A stretch of 64,000 nt of DNA from NCBI GenBank assembly GCA_026417975.1, contig JAOACD010000008.1, positions 20,724 through 84,723 on the forward strand. Reading direction: 5' to 3'. The DNA comes from Melioribacter sp. Lineage in GTDB: Bacteria; Bacteroidota; Ignavibacteria; Ignavibacteriales; Melioribacteraceae. Below, piece by piece: positions 26,608-34,410 of the stretch. A model generated the notes under the pieces. The model made no database searches. It had not been told where the DNA came from and saw only the letters and a list, made by a program, of their open reading frames with translations. How positions within the stretch are numbered: the first letter of the stretch is position 1; each line of letters opens with the position of its first letter. A program made the position numbers and the translations under genes.

Positions 26608-27756
26608 TTATTTTCTAAAAAACTCTCCTGTAATTAAATACCAGTCTTTTTCTTCAAGTTTTTCTAATTGTCCCCAATAAATCTCCTCGCCTTTAGTTTC
26701 CTGATTTTTTACAATATCTTTGATCTTATTCAAATATTTTTCAATTTCTTCCTGATAAAATGAAACTGCACTTTTTCCTATTTTAAGTTCAGAAAGTTCA
26801 GTATCTAACTTTTCAGCATCAATTACACATATCCAGTTTTTATCATAAGGTGTAAAATCAAGTGCTTCCAAATTTTCTGCCAATTCATGATTTATAGACT
26901 TAACTAAACCACTTAAGGGGGATAGAAACTGAATTGACCTTCTATTTTGCCGAATACTAAAAAGAGGTTGACCTTTTACTATATTCATTCCAAGGTTTGG
27001 AAATTCTATTGCATCAATTTTACCAATAAGTTTTTTAGCAAAATCATCAATACCAACTTTTACGCTACCATCCTGACTTATAGATGCCCAACAATGTCCT
27101 TCTGAAATAAAAACTCCTCCAGGTATTGCAAATTCACTTTTCCCAACTTTTTCTATTTCTGGAATATGGGCTATATGAACCCTAGGCTTTAATTGCTTTT
27201 GAATTCTATCTTGACGTTTAATTAGACATTTTTTAGTAAAATCAAGAAGTTCGTCTTCAGTAAACGGCTTTTGAACATAATCCATAGCACCAAGCTTCAT
27301 GCATTCTACTGCAGTTTCTACAGTTGCATATCCTGTAATTATAATTACATCAATATCTGGTCTAAGATATTTTACTGTTTTAGTTACTTCTACACCGTCC
27401 ATTTCTGGCATTTTTAAGTCAGTAAACACAAAATCATAATGATGAGATTTTACAAGATTAATTGCCTCGGGACCAGAATTTACTGTATCAACAGAATATC
27501 CATCGAGTACAAGTATTTTTCTAAAACTATCAAGAATAACATCTTCGTCGTCAACACAAAGAATTCTTGCTTTTGGATTTGGAACTTCTGCTCTTCTAAG
27601 CGATTTAATTTCTTTGCCAAAATCGATTTTAACAACTTCTTTAAGAATTGCCTCCCGTTCTTTCCTTAGCTTTTTCTCGTTTGCTTTTTTAATGGCATAT
27701 CTAATAATTATATCAGCAATAATTACTACTATAAGTAGAATAATAAATAATAACAT
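26608..27756 (-). CDS. Membrane-anchored response regulator with H-protein-like domain
   Basis: 382 residues. Domains: one N-terminal transmembrane helix (2-18); basic linker; CheY-type receiver (about 64-180) with acidic pair D69-D70, phospho-acceptor D113 (FTDLKMPEMDG), T141 and K163; then a glycine-cleavage H-protein-like beta-barrel (about 208-312) whose GHCWASISQDGSVKVGIDDFA and PLSGLVKSINHEL...PYDKNWI align with GcvH. At the lipoyl site, GcvH ESVKAAS is replaced by RQNRRSI, so the lipoylated lysine is an arginine and the domain cannot carry lipoate. A helical C-terminal extension follows. No DNA-binding domain. It lies 23 bases after its shorter paralogue. Output is unknown; signalling at the membrane is inferred. 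Automated labels of glycine cleavage H protein would be misleading. Confidence 0.9.
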   Translation of the reverse strand: MLLFIILLIVVIIADIIIRYAIKKANEKKLRKEREAILKEVVKIDFGKEIKSLRRAEVPNPKARILCVDDEDVILDSFRKILVLDGYSVDTVNSGPEAINLVKSHHYDFVFTDLKMPEMDGVEVTKTVKYLRPDIDVIIITGYATVETAVECMKLGAMDYVQKPFTEDELLDFTKKCLIKRQDRIQKQLKPRVHIAHIPEIEKVGKSEFAIPGGVFISEGHCWASISQDGSVKVGIDDFAKKLIGKIDAIEFPNLGMNIVKGQPLFSIRQNRRSIQFLSPLSGLVKSINHELAENLEALDFTPYDKNWICVIDAEKLDTELSELKIGKSAVSFYQEEIEKYLNKIKDIVKNQETKGEEIYWGQLEKLEEKDWYLITGEFFRK

Positions 27757-27779
27757 AACTTTTCTCCTTAATTAAAAAT

Positions 27780-28571
27780 TTATCTGTCTGAACTACAAGG
27801 TATTAATAATCTCTTCTCGTTTTCATATTCTGATGGAATTAATCTACAAATCCATCCCTCGAAATAAGGATCTTTCTCTAAAATAGAAACATTTGTCAAT
27901 AATTTTTCATTTATCTCTACGATTCTTCCACTTAAAGCAGAGTGAAGATTATGAATTAAACCCTCATCATCCTCGAATTTAGCAAATGTTTCAGCTTGGT
28001 TTACTTTCTCTCCTACACTTGGCATTTCAATTTTTCTTATGTTATCTATTGTTTTCAAATATAAATTAGTAGCTCCAATTAGTATTGTACCATTAAACTC
28101 ATCCTTAACCCAGCATGAATAACCAAACCTAAAATACTTAGATGGACATGAGACATAAATTATTTGCTTATGCTGTGCTTTATTTTTCAGGTTAATTAAC
28201 TCTGAATATTTCATAGCTCTTTTTAAAGTTGCCGTTAATTCATCAAAAGTAAAAGGTTTTGGAACAAAATCAATTGCACCTTTATAGATTGATTGAATTG
28301 CATTATCTATAGTAGAATAACCCGTAGTCATAACTATAGGAATATCAATACCTTGCCTTTGCAGTTCATCTATGAATTGAAATCCATTCATTGAAGGTAG
28401 CATAATATCACATATAATTAATCTATAACTATTCTCTTTGATCTTGGTTAATGCAACAAAAGGATTATCAGCAGAATCTACTTTATAATTATAAATTTTA
28501 CCCATCTTTACTACAGAGTCAATTACAACTTGTTCATCATCAACTATCAATATGTCAAATTCATTTTTCAA
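27780..28571 (-). CDS. Response regulator with H-protein-like domain (soluble paralogue)
   Basis: 263 residues. Receiver domain (about 5-122) with D11-D12, phospho-acceptor D55 (IICDIMLPSMNG), T83 and K105, followed by a GcvH-like domain (about 145-245): GYSCWVKDEFNGTILIGATNLYL, ALSGRIVEINEKL and DPYFEGWICRL match H-protein strands. The lipoyl-lysine position is occupied by glycine within an acidic stretch (EDDEGL), so lipoylation is excluded. It has no membrane anchor and no DNA-binding domain. The ATG lies two bases after the histidine kinase stop, so kinase and regulator are co-translated. It is probably the direct phosphorylation partner of the kinase (inference from order). Confidence 0.9.
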   Translation of the reverse strand: MKNEFDILIVDDEQVVIDSVVKMGKIYNYKVDSADNPFVALTKIKENSYRLIICDIMLPSMNGFQFIDELQRQGIDIPIVMTTGYSTIDNAIQSIYKGAIDFVPKPFTFDELTATLKRAMKYSELINLKNKAQHKQIIYVSCPSKYFRFGYSCWVKDEFNGTILIGATNLYLKTIDNIRKIEMPSVGEKVNQAETFAKFEDDEGLIHNLHSALSGRIVEINEKLLTNVSILEKDPYFEGWICRLIPSEYENEKRLLIPCSSDR

Positions 28572-28573
28572 TT

Positions 28574-30457
28574 TTATTCCACCGGAAGTTTAATAGAAAA
28601 AGCAGTTCCTTTTCCAACCTCACTTTTAACAGAAATTGTTCCATTGTGATTATCAATAATTCCCCATACTACTGAAAGTCCTAAGCCTGTTCCCTTTTGT
28701 CCCTTGGTTGTAAAAAAAGGTTCAAAAATTTTATCTATGTATTCTTGTGGAATACCACAACCTGTATCTGTAATTTGAATTTCAACAAACTTTTTATTTC
28801 CGCCTTCGTCTACCTTTTTCCATCTTTGCCAATCATCTTTAAACGATGCGCACCCTTCAATATATCCCTGAGTAGGAATTTCAATTTTATAAATTGGTCC
28901 ACCACAAACTGGACATTTTTCTGTTTTATCTATTAAAGATAAATCACATACAGGACAGGTCAATTTTATTATTTCGTTTTTATCTATAGGAATACCAAAA
29001 TAATGATTCGTCCTTCCATAAACTGGATCTAAAAATAAAAAGCCTTCGCTAGTATTTGTCTTCATTTTTAGTTTTATAGATGGAAGCCCCGCAATTTTAT
29101 GTTCATTATCTATAAGATTATGATTTTTGGGACACAAGGCAGCCTTAATATGAACAATTCCTTTAGGTTGTAATGTTGTTTGTGAAGTCTTGATTGTTAT
29201 TGTACCACCATCAGGACCTATTGCATCAATGGCATTTAATAGCAAATTAAGTATAACCTGTTGAATTTGATTTGCATCTGCGGTTATTTTAGGAAGAGTT
29301 TCATCGAGTTCTTTAATTAACTTTATTTTATTGATATTCAACTGGTTATGAACAATAGTATCAGCTCTATTTATTACTTCGTTAACATCAACATAACTTT
29401 TTTTAGGTGTTGATTGTCTTGAAAAATCTAAAAGACTTTTAACTATTTCACGACTTCTTAATGTTTCTCTAACTATTACATTTAAATCTTCTTGAAGTTC
29501 AGGATTATCCTTTGTTCTTTTTAAAAGATAACTACTATAAGTCAAAACACCTGTTAAAGGGTTATTAATTTCGTGTGCGACTCCGGCAGCTAACTTGCCA
29601 AGCAAAGCCATTTTATCGGATTGAAGTAGTTGTTGTTGAACCTCTTGTAGTTTTTTAGTCATGTTATTAAACGACTTAGCAAGATAACCAAGTTCGTCAT
29701 TACCAAGACCATTTATTTCATAATTTAAATTACCAGCAGCAACTTGATTTGTTGCCTTAACAAGTTCTCTGACAGGTTTATCAACCCACCTTTTTACAAA
29801 CAATCCTATTATGATCCCAATTGAAGCAATTGATATTATTGCAAAAAGTAATTCTTGTAATTCGTTCTTTTTTATTTGTTTATCTACTTCAGCAAGTGAG
29901 ATAGTAACATCTAAAACACCGAGCACAGTAGCATCCTTAGGATGTGCATGACAGTCGGCTTCCCAACACGAGCTTTCATTGTAAATGGGATTGACAATTC
30001 CCATTATCCGGGGTGAATTCTCATTTAGTCTAAATATTCGAGTTCTCTCTTTACTTGACAATTTTTCAAGCGGCTTATTTTCTGCATGACACGCATAACA
30101 GCTCTCAGCTTTTTTATCAAGCATTTTACCTACATCAGAAGGATTTGTAGAGTAAATTATTTCACCTTCCTTATTATAGATCCTTATGTTGTCTATTGCA
30201 GGGTCTTTTCCGATAGTTTTGATTATTTCATCTACATATTCTCTCTGATTTAAGAGCATTCCGTAACGAGTACTATTCTTTACAGTTTCACTTAATTGAT
30301 TTGCATGTCGTTCAACCTCTGCAAGCAATACGTCAGTTTGAGATTTTATTTTTATGTACGAATAAATACCAATTATAATAATAACAGTTAGACTTACAAC
30401 TAAAATTAGTTTAAGTGCTATTTTTTGAAAAAATCTTATTTCATTCAATCCATTCAT
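28574..30457 (-). CDS. Heme-motif sensor histidine kinase with zinc-ribbon insertion
   Basis: 627 residues. TM1 15-35 and TM2 202-222 enclose a periplasmic sensor with CYACH (C120, C123, H124) and CWEADCH (C164, C169, H170), i.e. one CxxCH and one CxxxxCH c-heme motif. HAMP about 222-275; HisKA with H295 in AGVAHEINNPL; ATPase N-box LLLNAIDAI (406-413), G1 DTGCGIP (564-570), F/G2 FEPFFTTKGQKGTGLGL. Between N-box and G1, residues about 425-555 are an extra segment with C501, C504, C515 and C518 (CPVC x10 CPVC), a probable zinc ribbon, plus C442/H446. The ATG overlaps the 13-heme cytochrome stop by 4 bases. Proposed role: sensing periplasmic redox state through covalent heme and signalling to the two coupled regulators. 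Confidence 0.92.
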   Translation of the reverse strand: MNGLNEIRFFQKIALKLILVVSLTVIIIIGIYSYIKIKSQTDVLLAEVERHANQLSETVKNSTRYGMLLNQREYVDEIIKTIGKDPAIDNIRIYNKEGEIIYSTNPSDVGKMLDKKAESCYACHAENKPLEKLSSKERTRIFRLNENSPRIMGIVNPIYNESSCWEADCHAHPKDATVLGVLDVTISLAEVDKQIKKNELQELLFAIISIASIGIIIGLFVKRWVDKPVRELVKATNQVAAGNLNYEINGLGNDELGYLAKSFNNMTKKLQEVQQQLLQSDKMALLGKLAAGVAHEINNPLTGVLTYSSYLLKRTKDNPELQEDLNVIVRETLRSREIVKSLLDFSRQSTPKKSYVDVNEVINRADTIVHNQLNINKIKLIKELDETLPKITADANQIQQVILNLLLNAIDAIGPDGGTITIKTSQTTLQPKGIVHIKAALCPKNHNLIDNEHKIAGLPSIKLKMKTNTSEGFLFLDPVYGRTNHYFGIPIDKNEIIKLTCPVCDLSLIDKTEKCPVCGGPIYKIEIPTQGYIEGCASFKDDWQRWKKVDEGGNKKFVEIQITDTGCGIPQEYIDKIFEPFFTTKGQKGTGLGLSVVWGIIDNHNGTISVKSEVGKGTAFSIKLPVE

Positions 30458-31581
30458 AATCTTTTAATTAATCTCCCAGGCTTATCTTTAGGATAAGATT
30501 TATCTTCGTGACAATCTGAGCAATCTAATTTTGAATAAGTAGGTTCTTTATGACAGCTATTGCACTCAAGTTCACCATGAGTTTCGTCGAGTATAAATCC
30601 AGTAATTTTATGATTAAAATTATCCCAACTCCATTTTCCATGACAAAAACTACACTCATTACTTAAACCTGAAAATTTATTTTTAGTAGTATGACATCTA
30701 CTACACGAAAGTTTAGAATGAAATTTTGTAATATCAAATCCAGTCCTTACTAAATGATTAAATGGTCCTTTCTCTTTTTCTGAATGGCAAAATGAACAGT
30801 TTACTTTCGAATTCGTATCGTGACAATTAGAGCATTTGTTGTGCAATTCTTTTGTTGATTTTTTTGATGTTGAAACTGTATTAATCTTACTATGACATTT
30901 CACACAATTGTCGTTTTTATGACAATCTCCACACTCGTAGTTAAATAAATTAACATGCTCGTTGTGATAAAATGTAACTTGTTTTCCTGCAGTAGCATTA
31001 GTTGTATAAGTAATTTTATTTGGTGCTTTTATTTCTGGATGAATTCTTTTTACTATTAATTCCTTATTTTGGCTAACTAATTTTCCCTTCCCTTTTAATT
31101 GATGACAAACTAAACAATCAGTATTACCACTCCATGCTCGATGGCAATTCATACATTGTCGATGAAATGCTCCTTTTAAGTCAGGTTTACTAACATCTTC
31201 TCTTTTACGTTGCAACCCATGGCATTCTGAGCAAGCAATTACATTCCCTGGAGGGTTGTAATGATGGCAAGTCCTACATCCACCAGATATTTCTGCCATT
31301 TCGGCATGAGCTAAGTGTGAAAAAATAACAGGTTCGTAAATATCTGTTTCTTTAATTTTATTTATTGTTAAAATCCTCGGTCCTTCTTCTGGTTTCTGAT
31401 CGATTCGAATCATGCTTTCACGTGGACAAGCTCTTAAACACGGATTTTCTTTAGTAGGAATTTGACATGAATGGCAAGTTGAACAATTTAATTGTTGATA
31501 GGAATGACTTTTGCTAATTTTAGTTTGAGCATTAATAACAAAGTGAATAACAATTAACAATAATAAAATTTTACTTTTCAT
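30454..31581 (-). CDS. Thirteen-heme periplasmic cytochrome c with Cys-rich N-terminus
   Basis: 375 residues. Signal peptide (1-18, ...VINAQ), then a distinctive segment with C33, C36-H37, C39, C48 and C52-P53 that contains one CxxCH but also resembles a ferredoxin CxxCxxC...CP cluster motif. Twelve further CxxCH motifs follow (CRTCH, CSECH, CMNCH, CLVCH, CGDCH, CVKCH, CSNCH, CSFCH, CSRCH, CSFCH, CNSCH, CSDCH), class III-like. It abuts the NrfD-like gene with no gap and overlaps the kinase gene by 4 bases. By analogy to Hmc/Tmc/NrfD complexes it would be the periplasmic electron acceptor of the quinol-oxidising membrane module. Whether the first motif binds heme or an Fe-S cluster is open. 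Confidence 0.92.
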   Translation of the reverse strand: MKSKILLLLIVIHFVINAQTKISKSHSYQQLNCSTCHSCQIPTKENPCLRACPRESMIRIDQKPEEGPRILTINKIKETDIYEPVIFSHLAHAEMAEISGGCRTCHHYNPPGNVIACSECHGLQRKREDVSKPDLKGAFHRQCMNCHRAWSGNTDCLVCHQLKGKGKLVSQNKELIVKRIHPEIKAPNKITYTTNATAGKQVTFYHNEHVNLFNYECGDCHKNDNCVKCHSKINTVSTSKKSTKELHNKCSNCHDTNSKVNCSFCHSEKEKGPFNHLVRTGFDITKFHSKLSCSRCHTTKNKFSGLSNECSFCHGKWSWDNFNHKITGFILDETHGELECNSCHKEPTYSKLDCSDCHEDKSYPKDKPGRLIKRL

Positions 31582-32817
31582 TTAAGCACCTCTTACAGAA
31601 AATTTAGTTTGAGGTGTAATATATTGCGGAACACTCACAATTGGAAAAATCATCACAAATGCCCTAAATAACAAAACTTCCAATGCTATAAATCCCAATG
31701 TAACACCAATTTCCCCTATAGATGGAAAGTAAGGCGTAAATTTATAAGGCGGATTATACGCTACTATAAAATTATTTACTCGATTTAAAAGCACTCCAAA
31801 TATTACTAGCGCGGAACCTATAAACAAACCGACTGGAGACTTTATTAACTTTGGCGAAAGAAAGATTCTAAGTGGAATTATAATTCCAACGACTACTTCT
31901 ATTGCAAAGAGAATGCTTTCTATATTTATTTCATTTAAGTAAACAAAAGTTTTTCTAATAACCATATCACCAATTTTAAATGATAAATATATTCCCAACA
32001 TAGGCGCAACCATGCTTCCCAAATTTGAAAGAACTTTTAGTTCAGGTTTTAAGCCAAATGATTTTGAAGTAATTAGTGATTCAAAAATTACCATTGGAAA
32101 TCCTACAGAAATAGCTGAAAGAAGAAATAGTAAAGGTAAAATTGGAGTTTGCCACAATGGATGCATTTTAGGACCTGCAATAACCATTAATGTTCCTAGC
32201 GAAGATTGGTGTAGACAGGAAAGTACAACACCAGCAATAATAAATATGAACATTACTTTATTTAATGTTCTATCAAGCAATCTTAAAAATTTATCAACAG
32301 GATTATTGAAAACTTTTAAGAAGCCAGGAAGATTTACCCTTCCAATAAACCGCTCTGTAACAATTGGCAAAAACTCTATATATAGTACAAACAAATAAAT
32401 CATTACACACATACCAACTTCAAATAGAACTGAATTACCATTCCACATAATTAAAGGATGCCAAATGTAATAATATCTTCCTAAATCCAATGCAACACTT
32501 AAAGCTACAAAAGTATATCCAAGCATTGCAGTTAAAAGAGCAGGACGAACAACAACATGGTATTCCTCTTTATGCATAATATGGCCAAGGGCCGCCGTTG
32601 TGAAACCACCTGCTGCAAGCGCCACCCCCGCTGCTACATCTATACCAATCCATATTCCCCAAGGATATTGATTACTTAAATTAGTTACTGCACCCAAACC
32701 AAATAATAATCTTATTAATACAATTATCAAACCAATTACAGCAAAACCTGTTAATATTATAACTCCAGGAGTAAAAAACTTTTTAGAAATAGGAGCAGGC
32801 TTCATAAAATTTTCCAT
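31582..32817 (-). CDS. nrfD: NrfD/HybB-like quinol-interacting membrane subunit
   Basis: 411 residues, about ten transmembrane helices, no cofactor-binding cysteines. Features of the NrfD/PsrC/HybB family: the short N-terminal arm, YPWGIWIGIDVAAGVALAAGGF in helix 2-3 region, and LGRYYYIWHPLIMWNGNSVLFEVG, the quinone-site region. It exchanges electrons between the menaquinone pool and the partner ferredoxin subunit. Its start overlaps the ferredoxin stop by one base (TAATG) and its stop touches the 13-heme cytochrome start, so the three proteins are clearly produced together. Analogous sets occur in Hmc, Tmc, Qrc-like, Cbc and alternative complex III systems. Confidence 0.93.
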   Translation of the reverse strand: MENFMKPAPISKKFFTPGVIILTGFAVIGLIIVLIRLLFGLGAVTNLSNQYPWGIWIGIDVAAGVALAAGGFTTAALGHIMHKEEYHVVVRPALLTAMLGYTFVALSVALDLGRYYYIWHPLIMWNGNSVLFEVGMCVMIYLFVLYIEFLPIVTERFIGRVNLPGFLKVFNNPVDKFLRLLDRTLNKVMFIFIIAGVVLSCLHQSSLGTLMVIAGPKMHPLWQTPILPLLFLLSAISVGFPMVIFESLITSKSFGLKPELKVLSNLGSMVAPMLGIYLSFKIGDMVIRKTFVYLNEINIESILFAIEVVVGIIIPLRIFLSPKLIKSPVGLFIGSALVIFGVLLNRVNNFIVAYNPPYKFTPYFPSIGEIGVTLGFIALEVLLFRAFVMIFPIVSVPQYITPQTKFSVRGA

Positions 32818-33719
32818 TATTCTGCCTCCACAGTTTTCTTTCTATTTTTATTAATCCACATAACAACTCCAAGTAATGCATAGAGAGCTACCGGAGGAAC
32901 AAAGTAAGCAAAAATACCATGTTGAATAGCTTCTGTAACACCAGGAGCAGGATTTTTTCCAAGTTTAGGAAATTGTAATTCTACAAAATCTCGATTTGCT
33001 AAATACATCCAACTTGTACCCCCAACTTCATATTCACCGTAAACATGATTAATGTAGCGTTCAGGATATAATTTTATCTTCTCATGGGCTATTTTTACTA
33101 GTTCTTCACGTTTTCCGTAAGTTAATGCTTCCATTGGACAAATCTCTACACAGGCTGGAAGCTTTCCTTCTTTAGTCCTTTGAAAACAAAAATCGCACTT
33201 TCTTATTTCTGGCTGTATTGCTTTATTAAATTCAAATGCTGGGATTTGAAAAGGACATGCTACCATACAATATCTGCAACCAATGCATTTTTTTGTATCC
33301 CAAACAACTGCACCAATCTCTTCCTTAGAAAATGCTCCTACTATACATGCAGAAACACACGCAGGATGATCGCAATGCATACACTGAATTTTAACATTAA
33401 TTGGAAACTCTTCTTGTCTTTTGGCTGGATATTCATTAACTACAGTCAAAGCTTTATCATCAGGTCTTCTCATATTTCTAAATACAGATCTGTCGTCGTA
33501 AGATTCCAATGGTAGTGTAGGAAGATTATGAGCTACTTTACAAGCCCATTCGCATTTTCTACATCCTATACATGCAGTGGTATCAACCAAAACTCCCATT
33601 CTATTTTTATCAAGTATATTTTTGGGAGCAGCTTTTAATTTTCGAGGGCTCAATCCTGTTATACTTGCTCCAATTAATGCAGTGAGTTTTAAAAATTTTC
33701 GGCGGGATTCATTTACCAT
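32817..33719 (-). CDS. Tat-exported four-cluster ferredoxin subunit (HybA/HmcB-like)
   Basis: 300 residues. The twin-arginine signal is SRRKFLKLT (5-13) with a hydrophobic stretch to about residue 22, so it is exported folded. Sixteen cysteines in four ferredoxin motifs follow: C50-C60 (CIGCRKCEWAC), C113-C125 (CMHCDHPACVSAC), C145-C155 (CIGCRYCMVAC) and C175-C194. A C-terminal transmembrane helix (about 268-288) anchors it at the periplasmic face. This is the electron-transfer subunit paired with NrfD-type membrane proteins (HybA, HmcB, DmsB families). No molybdopterin or hydrogenase subunit is encoded nearby, so it probably links NrfD to the cytochromes. The ATG has a strong Shine-Dalgarno (TGGAGGAAGAC) and a good promoter upstream. 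Confidence 0.94.
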   Translation of the reverse strand: MVNESRRKFLKLTALIGASITGLSPRKLKAAPKNILDKNRMGVLVDTTACIGCRKCEWACKVAHNLPTLPLESYDDRSVFRNMRRPDDKALTVVNEYPAKRQEEFPINVKIQCMHCDHPACVSACIVGAFSKEEIGAVVWDTKKCIGCRYCMVACPFQIPAFEFNKAIQPEIRKCDFCFQRTKEGKLPACVEICPMEALTYGKREELVKIAHEKIKLYPERYINHVYGEYEVGGTSWMYLANRDFVELQFPKLGKNPAPGVTEAIQHGIFAYFVPPVALYALLGVVMWINKNRKKTVEAE

Positions 33720-33791
33720 GTCTTCCTCCAGAACGGTGAGCTCATAATAAGATTTTAAGATTATTTACTAATTGGAGTTATTTATCCATTT

Positions 33792-33822
33792 CAAAATTAG
33801 TGCTTTGATTAATGCTTGTCAA
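33792..33822 (-). promoter_or_regulatory. Promoter of the ferredoxin-NrfD-cytochrome-kinase operon
   Basis: On the minus strand TTGACA (33822-33817), 17 bases, then TAATTTTG (33799-33792). This fits both a classical -35 and the Bacteroidota layout TTG-N20-TAnnTTTG. The start of transcription would be near 33785, leaving a leader of about 65 bases with a strong ribosome-binding site. The same TTG-N20-TAATTTTG arrangement occurs at 44699-44729. Confidence 0.7.
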
Positions 33823-33976
33823 TCTAAAAAGAATGATTTTAGTGATTTTTTAATCGTAAAATTCACATAAATTGTATAAATAGATTCAACAATATGTATT
33901 TCTCAAGATTTATTTCGAATCTTTAAATAAAATTTATCATCTTACGTATGTTAATTAAATAAATAAAGGTAAAAAA

Positions 33977-34408
33977 ATGGCTACAAAAAAGGCTATAGTA
34001 AAACATATACAAGGAGTAACTTTTATAGGAAAAACCGACTCTAATCATTGGGTGGTAATGGATGGGCCAGAACAATTTGGTGGAAGCGATGCTGGTATTA
34101 GACCAAAAGAATTATTATTAATTGCTTTGGGTGGTTGTACTGGAAGTGACGTTGCAGTAATTCTTCAAAAGAAAAAAGTAAAACTTGACGGTTTCGAGAT
34201 GAATATTACTGCAGAAGTGCAAGAAACACATCCACAAGTATTTACAAAAATTCACCTTGAATATGTCTTTTATGGAAAAGATATACCCAAAGAAGCTGTT
34301 GAAAGAGCAATAGAACTTTCTCAAAAAACTTATTGTAGTGTTACAGCTATGCTTCAAAAAGCAGTAGAAATAACTCATTCATATAGAATAGAAGAATCAA
34401 AACAATAA
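33977..34408 (+). CDS. OsmC family peroxide-reductase-like protein
   Basis: 143 residues of the OsmC/Ohr fold. The two cysteines of the family are present: C54 in ALGGCTGSDVAVIL and C120 in TYCSVTAM. The family reduces organic hydroperoxides with these thiols, though this YhfA-like subgroup (GGxTGxDVxxILxKKR-type motif) is less well characterised. It is divergent from the ferredoxin-NrfD operon with 257 bases between the starts, and converges with DUF2203 (2 bases apart). Leader has AAAGGT before ATG. A stress role next to a redox operon is plausible but only positional. Confidence 0.92.
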   Translation: MATKKAIVKHIQGVTFIGKTDSNHWVVMDGPEQFGGSDAGIRPKELLLIALGGCTGSDVAVILQKKKVKLDGFEMNITAEVQETHPQVFTKIHLEYVFYGKDIPKEAVERAIELSQKTYCSVTAMLQKAVEITHSYRIEESKQ

Positions 34409-34410
34409 CA

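Noticed and set aside
26608..28571. Reading the two regulator genes as glycine cleavage system H proteins
   Set aside because: Both have a full receiver domain in front and lack the lipoylated lysine; no gcvT or gcvP is nearby.
32012..32398. 128-codon open frame on the plus strand inside the NrfD gene
   Set aside because: Antisense shadow of a conserved membrane protein; no ribosome-binding site or family resemblance.
33180..33515. 111-codon open frame on the plus strand inside the ferredoxin gene
   Set aside because: Cysteine and tyrosine rich only because it mirrors ferredoxin codons; no independent support.
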